Part shown: positions 18,426 through 27,097 of the stretch, piece after piece
How positions within the stretch are numbered: the first letter of the stretch is position 1
How the letters are laid out: each line of letters starts with the position of its first letter
From: Sedimenticola selenatireducens
GTDB lineage: Bacteria > Pseudomonadota > Gammaproteobacteria > Chromatiales > Chromatiaceae
Direction of reading: 5' to 3'
DNA: 64,000 nt
Assembly: GCF_007625115.1 (NCBI RefSeq)
Contig: NZ_VMNH01000013.1
Location: forward strand, 124,001 to 188,000
The notes under the pieces: generated by a model
Databases searched by the model: none
The model's input: only the letters and a program-made list of their open reading frames with translations
What the model was told of the DNA's origin: nothing
Program-made: the position numbers and the translations under genes

Positions 18426-19181
18426 TCAGTGATTGAAACCAATCCGCATACTCAATGGCCAGACAACAGCGCGTTCCTGTTTGGGATCTCCCCAGGCCTG
18501 TTCAAGTTGAGTGGCAATCTGTGAAACCGGGTCTACCGCTGTTATCTCAATGTAACGTGAAACAGCCGACCAGGTACGCAGATAGCCTTGCATGTGCGGC
18601 AGGGTCCAGCTTGCAGACATAGCGAAGTTGGGGATAGGGGTTGCAGGGTTGAACGGGAAGGGTAGATCAGCATAGCCATTTTCGACCAGACGACGCTCTG
18701 GTGGCCAGTAATCTTCCAGTGTGTTGTGGTATAGCGAATCAATCAGTGCATCGACATCGTCATTGATTCTGAAAAGATTATAGGTCCATACTGCAATAAC
18801 GCCCTTGGGATTCAGTACCCGCTTCACTTCTTGATAAAAGCGCTCCAAATCAAACCAGTGCAGTGCTTGGGCGACAGTCACCAGATCAATAGAGTGGCTG
18901 TCGATATCCGTCTTCTCGGCAGGTGAAACACTGTATTTAATGTTGTTGTGCTTTGTCGCGGCGGCTATTTGATGGCGGCTGGCATCTGTCGCAATGACTC
19001 GCTTGAAGTGCTCGGCAAGTTGCACGGCGGCTTGTCCATTGCCGGTGGCGCAATCCCAGGCCTGGTCATGATTTGGCGTGAGCGTGGCGAGATATCGATA
19101 GAGTTCTGCAGGATAACTCGGCCTGAAACGTGAGTAGTTCGATGCGTTGCTCGAGAAGTGATCCTTGAAATCGTTATTCAT
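18426..19181 (-). CDS. Class I SAM-dependent methyltransferase
   Basis: 251 residues. The SAM-binding motif I reads AWDCATGNGQAAVQLAEHF near residue 42, followed by VIATDAS (motif II) and the HSIDLVTVAQALHWF segment seen in UbiE/trans-aconitate-methyltransferase-like enzymes. The C-terminal portion (YLRTWSAVSRY) is also typical of that group. The substrate is unknown; a small carboxylic acid is possible. It is divergent from the epd gene. Confidence 0.88.
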   Translation of the reverse strand: MNNDFKDHFSSNASNYSRFRPSYPAELYRYLATLTPNHDQAWDCATGNGQAAVQLAEHFKRVIATDASRHQIAAATKHNNIKYSVSPAEKTDIDSHSIDLVTVAQALHWFDLERFYQEVKRVLNPKGVIAVWTYNLFRINDDVDALIDSLYHNTLEDYWPPERRLVENGYADLPFPFNPATPIPNFAMSASWTLPHMQGYLRTWSAVSRYIEITAVDPVSQIATQLEQAWGDPKQERAVVWPLSMRIGFNH

Positions 19182-19307
19182 AATATGCCTGATACGCAGT
19201 GACGGGTGGGAAATGCCCGTGAAATGTGGGAAAATTCACCTTTAATTTAGGTGTTCTCACTCTCCTCATTAATCAGTCAGTTCAACGAGCATCGAGCATC
19301 CGGTTTC

Positions 19308-20339
19308 ATGAAGCTAAAAGTTGCCATTAACGGCTATGGACGCATCGGGCGTTGTATATTACGCGCTTTGTATGAATCCGATTACTACCGTAGTTTTATT
19401 GATATTGTCGCTATCAATGAACTGGCCGATCTTGATGCGGTTACTCATCTGACTAAATACGATACCACTCATGGCCGGTTTCCAGGAACCGTAGCGCGTG
19501 ATGAGAGTCATCTGCTCATCAATGGGGATAAGATTGACCTGTTAAGTGAGCCGAAACCCGAGTTGCTTCCCTGGCGACAGTTGGGTGTTGATCTGGTGCT
19601 TGAATGCAGTGGCGTCTTCAAGACACGCCAGGATGCGGAACGACATCTTCAGGCGGGTGCAAGCAAGGTGCTTTTTTCACAACCAGCCGAGCAGGATGTC
19701 GATGCCACGATTGTATTTGGTGTGAATAATCATCTGTTGAAACCGGAGCATACGATTGTCTCGAATGCCTCCTGTACTACGAATGCCATCATTCCCGTGT
19801 TGAATGTGTTGCAGGAGACCTTCGGTATTGAGTGCGCCCTAATAACCACGATTCACTCTGCGATGCATGATCAGCCGGTGATTGATGCCTATGACAGTGA
19901 TCTTCGTAAGACACGTTCCGCACTGCAATCCATCATTCCTGTTGAGACCGGTCTTGCTAAGGGTGTCGTCAGAATACTCCCCGAACTGAAAAACCGTGTC
20001 CATGCACAGGCCATTCGTGTGCCGACTATTAATGTCTCTATGATGGACCTTTCGGTTGAGCTGGAAAAACCGACAAACCGTGAGGCACTTAATCAGGCCT
20101 TAAAAGGATTGAGTCAGAAGCAGGGCGGTCGATTGTTCGGTTATATTGAAGAGTTGCTGGTTTCCTGTGATTTTAACCACGATAGTCGCTCCTCGATTGT
20201 CGATAGCAATCAGACGCAAGTTTGTAATCATCATTTCGCCAAGGTCGTGACCTGGTTTGACAATGAGTGGGGATTTGCCAATCGCATGTTGGATACCACT
20301 ATTGCAATGATTGACGGCATACAGCCAATAGCAGACTAA
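19308..20339 (+). CDS. epd: Erythrose-4-phosphate dehydrogenase / GAPDH-family enzyme
   Basis: 343 residues from the ATG at 19308; the longer reading from 19251 adds a non-conserved stretch ahead of the Rossmann fold. NAD-binding starts at KVAINGYGRIGR. The catalytic Cys156 is in SNASCTTNAI and His183 in TTIHSAMHDQ. The latter, with QSIIPVETGLAKG, follows the Epd pattern rather than the TTVHAYTNDQ pattern of glycolytic GAPDH. It would supply 4-phosphoerythronate for vitamin B6, but a gluconeogenic GAPDH role cannot be excluded. It lies 23 bases before the PEP synthase regulator, suggesting cotranscription. Confidence 0.7.
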   Translation: MKLKVAINGYGRIGRCILRALYESDYYRSFIDIVAINELADLDAVTHLTKYDTTHGRFPGTVARDESHLLINGDKIDLLSEPKPELLPWRQLGVDLVLECSGVFKTRQDAERHLQAGASKVLFSQPAEQDVDATIVFGVNNHLLKPEHTIVSNASCTTNAIIPVLNVLQETFGIECALITTIHSAMHDQPVIDAYDSDLRKTRSALQSIIPVETGLAKGVVRILPELKNRVHAQAIRVPTINVSMMDLSVELEKPTNREALNQALKGLSQKQGGRLFGYIEELLVSCDFNHDSRSSIVDSNQTQVCNHHFAKVVTWFDNEWGFANRMLDTTIAMIDGIQPIAD

Positions 20340-20362
20340 TCAGTGATCCAATAGGAATTCAG

Positions 20363-21178
20363 ATGACACAGAAGCGGACAGTTTATTACGTATCTGAAAG
20401 CACAGGTATTACCGCAGAGACGCTAGGGCATAGTCTGATTTCACAGTTCGAGCAGACCATCGAATTCAAGACGGTCTATATGCCATTTATTAACACGGTT
20501 GAAAAGGCAAAGAAGCTGACCAATCAGTTTAATATGGTGGCTAAAGCCGATGGTGCCCGTCCGATTGTCTTTGCCACCATGGTTGAGTATGAAATCCGTG
20601 TCATCCTGAAACGCTCAAACTGCCTCTACATTGAACTGTTCGATACCTTTATTGCCCCCTTGAGCAGGGAGTTGGGCGTCAACCCCTCCGGCAAGACGGG
20701 TCTTAGTCATGGTATGGCAAACGGAGACAGCTATGAGGACAGAATGGATATCATTAACTTTGCCATGGTTAATGATGATGGCGCACGTCTGGATAAATAT
20801 GATCAGGCTGATGTCATCCTTATTGGTGTTTCGCGCTCGGGTAAGACACCTACCTGTCTCTATCTCGCCATGCATTTCGGTATAAAAGCGGCAAACTATC
20901 CGCTGACGCCCGATGATTTTGAGCTGAACAAGATCCCCGATCACCTGCTTAAAAATAAAGAGAAGTTGGTGGCGCTCACCATTGACCCACCTCGCCTCAG
21001 TCGTATCCGTGAAGAGCGACGGCCTGGCAGTGACTATGCATCACTCAAACGTTGTGCCTCTGAGGTACGCCAGGCCCTGCAGATGTTTAAGAAGCACAAT
21101 ATCTGGGTACTCGATACCACGACCCACTCGATCGAAGAGGTCTCGTCGCGTATCGTTAAGGCGGTGCGGTCCAGATAG
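20363..21178 (+). CDS. ppsR: Phosphoenolpyruvate synthase regulatory protein (kinase/pyrophosphorylase)
   Basis: 271 residues, the usual length of the DUF299/PSRP family. It opens with VYYVSESTGITAETLGHSL and has the P-loop GVSRSGKT at 155-162. This bifunctional enzyme switches PEP synthase off by ADP-dependent phosphorylation and on by phosphate-dependent dephosphorylation. It follows the GAPDH-family gene after 23 bases, placing two gluconeogenesis-related genes together. The target ppsA is not in this window. Confidence 0.93.
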   Translation: MTQKRTVYYVSESTGITAETLGHSLISQFEQTIEFKTVYMPFINTVEKAKKLTNQFNMVAKADGARPIVFATMVEYEIRVILKRSNCLYIELFDTFIAPLSRELGVNPSGKTGLSHGMANGDSYEDRMDIINFAMVNDDGARLDKYDQADVILIGVSRSGKTPTCLYLAMHFGIKAANYPLTPDDFELNKIPDHLLKNKEKLVALTIDPPRLSRIREERRPGSDYASLKRCASEVRQALQMFKKHNIWVLDTTTHSIEEVSSRIVKAVRSR

Positions 21179-21459
21179 TGTCGGTGCTGCTGTGTTCCCA
21201 TAACGCTCTGCATTATCGATGGGCCGTTGGCTCTATTGATAAAGTCCTGAAATAGGCTCAAAAACCCACTACACTCAAACGTATGCGCGGTCTTTCTAGT
21301 CGGCGTTTATAAGTAGATTCAATGGGGGATATCCAGATAAAAAATTCTTTGGCATTCCATAAGATATCCCACTTGTGCTGCGCTTGCATAAAAAACATAA
21401 TGAACTGTTTTTATTAATAAATTATCCTCTTTTTTAAGAGTGCTGCGAAAGACAAAAAT

Positions 21460-22557
21460 ATGAAAATTGGGGTTCCAAAAGAGACGGTGACAGGGGAAAA
21501 GCGCGTCGCTTCCACGCCTGATATCGTAAAAAAACTGGTCATCAAAGGTTTTTCTGTGTTGGTCGCAAGGGGTGCTGGCGAAGCGGCTCATTTTACCGAT
21601 GATGAGTATCAGGCTGCCGGTGCGACTCTGGTCGATACAGCGGAAGCCTTTGCTGCAGATATCGTGCTTAAGGTGAGAAAGCCATCGCTGGAAGAGATCA
21701 GCATGATGATTGATGGCGCGGTGCTGATCGGCTTCATCGAGATCTGTGAAGATGATGGCACGCTCAAGGCCTTGTTTGATAAAAATATTCGCGCCATGGC
21801 GCTTGAGCGTGTTCCCCGCATTTCACGTGCGCAATCCATGGATGCACTCTCTTCGCAAAGCAATATTGCGGGTTATCGTGCCGTCATTGAAGCTGCCAAT
21901 CAGTTTGGTCGTTTCTTCCCCTTGATGATGACCTCTGCAGGTTCTGCCAAGCCAGCGCGTGTGGTTGTGCTGGGTGTCGGTGTCGCTGGACTGCAGGCCA
22001 TCGCCACGGCTAAACGTCTGGGTGCCGAGGTATATGCCTACGATGTGCGGCCCGAGACGCGTGAACAAATTCTGTCTTTGGGTGCCAAGCCTATTGATCT
22101 GGATATCGGCGAAAGTGGCGCCGGAGAAGGGGGCTACGCCAAAGAGCTCTCTGATGAGGCCAAGGCAAGACAGCAGCAGTTGCTGGCCGATGAGCTGTGT
22201 AAAGCCCATATTTTGATTACCACTGCGCTGATTCCGTGTCGCCCTGCGCCTGTATTGGTGACGGAAGATGTGGTCAAGCGCATGCGTGAAGGATCGGTAA
22301 TTGTTGATTTGGCTGCAGAGACAGGTGGCAACTGTCCACTCACAGAGAAACATCAGGTGGTCAACAAGCATGGTGTTATCCTGGTCGGGCATACTAATTA
22401 CCCCTCCAGAATGCCGTCGGATGCCAGTGCCTTCTTTGCCAAGAATATCGCCAATCTGTTGGACATCATGGTCACTTCACAGGAAGGCAAACTGGTGTTG
22501 AATGATTTCGAGACCGACGAGATTACCCAGTCTGCTCTGGTTCGACCAGAGGCATAA
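21460..22557 (+). CDS. pntAA: NAD(P) transhydrogenase subunit alpha, part 1
   Basis: 365 residues, the NAD(H)-binding dI component. It starts MKIGVPKETVTGEKRVASTP, the alanine dehydrogenase/PNT N-terminal signature. The NAD-binding fold has VVVLGVGVAGLQAIATAKRLGA near residue 168. Residues ITTALIPCRPAPVLV near 248 are also diagnostic. It lacks the membrane helices, which are encoded by the next gene, so the alpha subunit is split as in Rhodospirillum. Spacing to pntAB is 45 bases. Confidence 0.95.
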   Translation: MKIGVPKETVTGEKRVASTPDIVKKLVIKGFSVLVARGAGEAAHFTDDEYQAAGATLVDTAEAFAADIVLKVRKPSLEEISMMIDGAVLIGFIEICEDDGTLKALFDKNIRAMALERVPRISRAQSMDALSSQSNIAGYRAVIEAANQFGRFFPLMMTSAGSAKPARVVVLGVGVAGLQAIATAKRLGAEVYAYDVRPETREQILSLGAKPIDLDIGESGAGEGGYAKELSDEAKARQQQLLADELCKAHILITTALIPCRPAPVLVTEDVVKRMREGSVIVDLAAETGGNCPLTEKHQVVNKHGVILVGHTNYPSRMPSDASAFFAKNIANLLDIMVTSQEGKLVLNDFETDEITQSALVRPEA

Positions 22558-22602
22558 CGGCTTTGCTCGGGTTCATCAAAGATTTTACAGGAGGGCAGTG
22601 AG

Positions 22603-22887
22603 ATGCCTGATACATTGGTAGCACTCTACGTATTTGTGCTTGCATGCTTTATTGGCTATTACGTTATCTGGGGGGTAACCCCTTCACTGCATACGCCACT
22701 GGTTGCACTGACGAATGCCATCTCTGGCATTATCATCGTTGGCGCGCTACTGGTCACGGGTTTGGAAGAGGCCAGTACAACGGCCCAAATCATGGGCTTT
22801 TTCGCCGTATTACTGGCATCGATCAATGTTTTTGGTGGCTTTCTGGTGACCAATCGCATGCTCGCCATGTTTAAAAAGAAGAAATAA
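22603..22887 (+). CDS. pntAB: NAD(P) transhydrogenase subunit alpha, part 2
   Basis: 94 residues, nearly all membrane helices ([50 protein letters not shown]). It corresponds to the membrane part of the alpha chain and forms the proton channel with PntB. It has a GGAGGGCAG ribosome site and lies 15 bases before pntB. Confidence 0.93.
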   Translation: MPDTLVALYVFVLACFIGYYVIWGVTPSLHTPLVALTNAISGIIIVGALLVTGLEEASTTAQIMGFFAVLLASINVFGGFLVTNRMLAMFKKKK

Positions 22888-22902
22888 GGGAGCCTGTCGA
22901 TC

Positions 22903-24306
22903 ATGCAATTTTCAGCCAATACACAGGCGCTCGCCTATCTGGTGTCAGCGATCCTGTTTATCTTTGCGCTAAAGGGCTTGACCCATCCGTCTACTGCCAG
23001 GCGGGGTAATTACTACGGTATGGCCGGTATGGCACTGGCAGTTATCGCAACCCTTCTGGGCGCGGAAGTGCAGTCATACGGTTTCATCATTGCGGGTGTC
23101 GCTGCAGGTGCCCTGATAGGTGCGGTGCTGGCCTCGAAGGTTCAGATGACCGCAATGCCGCAGTTGGTTGCCGCGTTGCACAGTTTTGTAGGTATGGCTG
23201 CCGTACTGGTCGCCATTGGCACCTATGTGAATCGCGCTGCTGCGGGTACGCTGAATCCAGTGCTGATGACAGAACTTGCTGTTGGTATTGTGATTGGTGC
23301 CATTACCTTCAGTGGATCAGTGATTGCGTTTGGAAAACTGCAGGGATTGATAAGTGGCAAGCCGGTGGTGTTCAAAGGGCAGCACATACTTAATGCATTG
23401 CTGGGTATTGTCATTATTGCCTTTGGTGCACACTTCGGCATGACTGAAAGCGTGTTCTCGCTCACCATGATGACACTACTGGCTTTCGTACTGGGCTTCA
23501 CCCTGATTATCCCTATCGGCGGTGCCGATATGCCGGTAATCATCTCCATGCTAAACAGCTATTCAGGTTGGGCCGCGGCGGCTACGGGCTTTACCCTGCA
23601 GAACAATCTCCTGATTATCGTCGGTGCGCTGGTGGGATTCTCTGGCGCCATTCTCTCTTTCATCATGTGTAAGGCGATGAACCGCTCGATCATTAATGTG
23701 GTATTTGGTGGCTTTGGCAGTGACTCGGCGGGTGGTGAATCCAGCGCGGCGGCTGCGGCCCTCGAGAAAGGTGTTCGTGCAGCTTCTGTAGAAGATGCCA
23801 TTTACTGGATGGAAGATGCCAGCAAGGTCATTATCATCCCAGGTTATGGCATGGCCGTCGCACAGGCTCAGCATGCACTCAAGGAGTTTATGGAGCTGTT
23901 GATTGAACGGGGTGTTGAAGTGAAATTTGCCATTCATCCCGTGGCCGGTCGTATGCCTGGACACATGAATGTGTTATTGGCCGAGGCGGATATTCCTTAC
24001 GATCATGTTCTTGAGATGGATGAAATTAATCCGGAATTCCCAACCGCTGATGTAGCGTTGGTGGTGGGTGCCAATGATGTAACCAACCCGGCGGCTAAGA
24101 CCGACTCATCAAGTCCCATTTACGGCATGCCGATTCTGGATGTCAGTAAGGCAAAACAGATTTACGTTATCAAGCGTTCCATGAACCCCGGTTATGCTGG
24201 CGTTGATAATCTGCTCTATTACCAGGATAACTGTTCACTGATCTTTGGTGATGCGAAAGCGGTTTGCGAAGGACTGGCAGGTGCCTTGAAGGGTGGTGGG
24301 CATTGA
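22903..24306 (+). CDS. pntB: NAD(P) transhydrogenase subunit beta
   Basis: 467 residues. The N-terminal 270 residues form the membrane domain; the C-terminal 190 residues form the NADP(H)-binding dIII domain, with VIIIPGYGMAVAQAQH and VALVVGANDVTNPAAK. With pntAA and pntAB it couples proton entry to reduction of NADP by NADH, supplying NADPH for biosynthesis in an autotroph or symbiont. A palindromic element separates it from the convergent gene. Confidence 0.96.
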   Translation: MQFSANTQALAYLVSAILFIFALKGLTHPSTARRGNYYGMAGMALAVIATLLGAEVQSYGFIIAGVAAGALIGAVLASKVQMTAMPQLVAALHSFVGMAAVLVAIGTYVNRAAAGTLNPVLMTELAVGIVIGAITFSGSVIAFGKLQGLISGKPVVFKGQHILNALLGIVIIAFGAHFGMTESVFSLTMMTLLAFVLGFTLIIPIGGADMPVIISMLNSYSGWAAAATGFTLQNNLLIIVGALVGFSGAILSFIMCKAMNRSIINVVFGGFGSDSAGGESSAAAAALEKGVRAASVEDAIYWMEDASKVIIIPGYGMAVAQAQHALKEFMELLIERGVEVKFAIHPVAGRMPGHMNVLLAEADIPYDHVLEMDEINPEFPTADVALVVGANDVTNPAAKTDSSSPIYGMPILDVSKAKQIYVIKRSMNPGYAGVDNLLYYQDNCSLIFGDAKAVCEGLAGALKGGGH

Positions 24307-24316
24307 TGGAAATATA

Positions 24317-24389
24317 GGGGGCGGAGTCAAACTGATCAAGGAACAGGGTGTTGCAAGCGACAATACTGATTTAATTTGACTCCGACCCC
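24317..24389. repeat. Inverted-repeat element, REP/MITE-like
   Basis: Two 15-base arms (GGGGGCGGAGTCAAA at 24317-24331 and TTTGACTCCGACCCC at 24375-24389) pair except at one position, around a 43-base centre. The element fills the gap between convergent pntB and the aspartoacylase gene. The GGAGTCAAA/TTTGACTCC arm resembles repeat ends that I recall as common near REP-associated tyrosine transposases. No transposase is present here. Confidence 0.55.
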
Positions 24390-24409
24390 GTGATTCTTAG
24401 ATCCCGCGA

Positions 24410-25453
24410 TCAAACGATAATGGGTTCATCCTGTAAATAAGGGATGGAAGGCAAAGGATCTTCTTCCTGCATGGCATCATCCAATAGATCCACCTCCTCC
24501 TGTTCCAGTCGTGCAATATGGAAGAGTGCCTCACCCTGATAGGCGAGGGGGAGTGTTGTGCGGCCAATCACAATACCCCGGGAGGGTGACTTCACTTTGG
24601 ATTCCCGCTCGCCAAAGGGATCACTGATGTACCCGAGAATCTCATTTTTTCCGACTGTCCCTCCAAGCGGAGCAATGGCGCGGAGTATACCGCTTTGCGA
24701 TGCTCGAACCCAAGAGCTGGCATGAGTAAGAATGGTCTGCTGACTGCTGCTTTTGCTTCGAGATGCTGGCAGCATGTTCAGGTGGCGCATGACGCGGATG
24801 ATGCCACGCAGACCAATACGGATAGAGTGCTCATCAAAACGCAGGGCTTCACCACACTCATAGACCACGATTGGAACGCCAAGCGCAGCACCGGACTGCC
24901 TGACAGAACCCTCTCTCAAACCGGCATTGAGTGTTACGGGTGTACGAAATGCTTCGGCCATTTCGGCGGCAATAGGGTCTTCAAGATGGGCGCGTACCTG
25001 CGGCATGTTGGCGCGATCAATAGCCGCTGTATGCAGGTCTATGCCATGCGTACACTGAGCGACGATTTCATTAAGAAACAGATGGGCAACACGACCCGCG
25101 AGGGAGCCTTTTTCAGAGCCAGGGAATGAACGGTTCAGGTCGCGGCGATCAGGCAGATAGCGTGACCTGTGCAGAAAACCTGGAACGTTAACAATGGGTA
25201 CTGCAATCAGATCGCCTCGTAGGCGTTTTAACAGTGGCAGGTTGAGTAAGCGACGAATGATTTCTACGCCATTGATCTCATCACCGTGAATCGCCGCGCA
25301 GACAAACAACCGTGGACCGGCTTTTTTACCCCGAATCACATGTACAGGCATGGTCATGGGCGTATGGGTGTAGAGTTGTGCGAGTGGGAGGTCAATGGTG
25401 AGGTTTTGTCCCGGCTTGACCTCCTTATCACCAATGAGAAGGGGATTGCTCAT
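24410..25453 (-). CDS. Succinylglutamate desuccinylase/aspartoacylase family zinc hydrolase
   Basis: 347 residues with the zinc-site pattern of the M14-like AstE/AspA family: HGDE (His56, Glu59), RDLNRSFPG near residue 104, and GIDLHTA with His141. The C-terminal part forms a beta-sandwich with FGERESKVKSPSRGIVIGRT. The family removes acyl or amino-acid groups from the C-terminal or amide side of small substrates. The start lies three bases after the rimK stop, so it is cotranscribed with rimB-rimK. It may reverse or trim glutamylation by RimK; that is inference. Confidence 0.88.
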   Translation of the reverse strand: MSNPLLIGDKEVKPGQNLTIDLPLAQLYTHTPMTMPVHVIRGKKAGPRLFVCAAIHGDEINGVEIIRRLLNLPLLKRLRGDLIAVPIVNVPGFLHRSRYLPDRRDLNRSFPGSEKGSLAGRVAHLFLNEIVAQCTHGIDLHTAAIDRANMPQVRAHLEDPIAAEMAEAFRTPVTLNAGLREGSVRQSGAALGVPIVVYECGEALRFDEHSIRIGLRGIIRVMRHLNMLPASRSKSSSQQTILTHASSWVRASQSGILRAIAPLGGTVGKNEILGYISDPFGERESKVKSPSRGIVIGRTTLPLAYQGEALFHIARLEQEEVDLLDDAMQEEDPLPSIPYLQDEPIIV

Positions 25454-25456
25454 TAA

Positions 25457-26362
25457 TTAGCCCCTGCCTCGGGTCTTGGTTTTGTTCGGCCCACCATGCT
25501 TTTCGATAAATTCGATTATAGTGCTGGCAATGTCCTTGTTAGTAGCATTCTCAATACCTTCCAGGCCTGGCGATGAGTTCACCTCCATAACAACCGGTCC
25601 GTGATTAGAGCGTAAGAGATCAACGCCGCAGACATTCAGCCCCATCACCCGTGCGGCACGCACCGCTGTAGAACGTTCTTCTGGCGTAATTCTGACCAGA
25701 GCAGCCGAACCGCCCCGATGCAGGTTGGAGCGAAATTCTCCCTCTTTGGCCTGGCGTTTCATGGCGGCGACGACTTTGTCACCGATAACCAGACAGCGAA
25801 GATCGGCCCCTTTGGCTTCTCCAATAAACTCCTGAACCATGATGTTTGCCTTAAGTCCCATGAAGGCCTGGATTACACTCTCTGCCGCCTTATCCGTTTC
25901 TGCCAGTACTACACCAATACCTTGGGTGCCTTCCAGTAGTTTAATGACAACGGGCGCGCCACCAACCTGGGCCATAAGGTCATTGATGTCATCAGGTGAG
26001 TGGGCAAAACCAGTCACAGGAAGACCAATGCCTTTGCGTGCCAATAACTGGGCAGAACGGAGTTTGTCACGCGCCCGTGAAATGGCCACTGACTCATTGA
26101 GTGGATAGACACCCATCATCTCGAACTGGCGCAGCACCGCTGTGCCATAGAAGGTGATTGATGCGCCGATGCGGGGAATGACTGCGTCGAAATCATCCAG
26201 TATCTCACCCTTATAGTGAATCGATGGACGATGCGATGTGATATTCATGTAACAGCGCAATGGGTCAACCACGCGTACCTGATGCCCGCGCTCTTTAGCC
26301 GCTTCTATCAGGCGGCTGGTTGAGTAGAGTTTACTGTTGCGGGAGAGGATAGCGATTTTCAT
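25457..26362 (-). CDS. rimK: Ribosomal protein S6-L-glutamate ligase
   Basis: 301 residues, matching the length of E. coli RimK (300). It has an ATP-grasp fold with [15 protein letters not shown] near residue 140, [15 protein letters not shown] and [11 protein letters not shown] at the metal site. It adds glutamate residues to the C-terminus of S6, altering ribosome function. It lies 24 bases downstream of rimB and three bases before the aspartoacylase-like gene. Confidence 0.92.
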   Translation of the reverse strand: MKIAILSRNSKLYSTSRLIEAAKERGHQVRVVDPLRCYMNITSHRPSIHYKGEILDDFDAVIPRIGASITFYGTAVLRQFEMMGVYPLNESVAISRARDKLRSAQLLARKGIGLPVTGFAHSPDDINDLMAQVGGAPVVIKLLEGTQGIGVVLAETDKAAESVIQAFMGLKANIMVQEFIGEAKGADLRCLVIGDKVVAAMKRQAKEGEFRSNLHRGGSAALVRITPEERSTAVRAARVMGLNVCGVDLLRSNHGPVVMEVNSSPGLEGIENATNKDIASTIIEFIEKHGGPNKTKTRGRG

Positions 26363-26386
26363 ATGGTTTCCTGATTATTTCAGTTT

Positions 26387-26830
26387 TTAGACTGTGTTCT
26401 GTCCCGTCTGGTATGAGCGAGCGGCATCGACAAGGAAGTCACCCCGCAATGCAGTGCGTCCCAGCAACATACGAAACAGCATGGTGTCACGATCTGTCAG
26501 CGTGATCTCAATTCTTTTGCTGATATCTCCAATTATCGCTTCAGTCTCTATGACATAGCGACTTTCACGATGCCCGCCGGAGTCCGTTACCATGCGTTGA
26601 TCAAGGAGGTCGGCGATGCAGATGATCTCGGTATCCCGATCCTTCTGCAAGGGGTGTACCCCGAATTTTACGCGATCCCGTTTACCTTCCCTAAATGGCT
26701 CAATAAAGAAGGCGTGTAGCGCAGAGGTGCGGGCGCCTGTATCGACTTTGGCTTTGATGCGGGCGATGCCCAGTTCAGGCAGTGTCAGCCATTCCCTCCA
26801 GCCCAGTGTCAGCATTGTATTATTGGTCAT
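26387..26830 (-). CDS. rimB: RimB-type retropepsin-like protease (ATP-dependent zinc protease family)
   Basis: 147 residues with the aspartic-protease-like motif [12 protein letters not shown] (Asp30-Ala33) and a second strand [14 protein letters not shown], forming one lobe of a retropepsin fold. Many databases name this family ATP-dependent zinc protease. In Pseudomonas RimB acts with RimK to control S6 glutamylation. It is the first gene of the rimB-rimK-hydrolase operon here. Confidence 0.85.
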   Translation of the reverse strand: MTNNTMLTLGWREWLTLPELGIARIKAKVDTGARTSALHAFFIEPFREGKRDRVKFGVHPLQKDRDTEIICIADLLDQRMVTDSGGHRESRYVIETEAIIGDISKRIEITLTDRDTMLFRMLLGRTALRGDFLVDAARSYQTGQNTV

Positions 26831-27097
26831 GCGTTATCCATCTTTTTGCTGGCCTGTAGGGATATCTTAGCACTTACCGGTCCAAAGCCCGAGTATTATT
26901 GTTTTCCTCTTAGGCCTGATCTTATAAAAATGGCGTAATGTAGAGTGCATTAGATAGCTTGTCTATCGTTTGAATGCCGCTCTTCAGAATTATCGAGTGA
27001 ATGTCTGCACGACAGGATCAAGCTGCTAAACTTAACCCCACATACAGGAGTAGTGTACTGTCAGTTTTTATAAAAGGAGAACAAAACGGAGGTAGGC

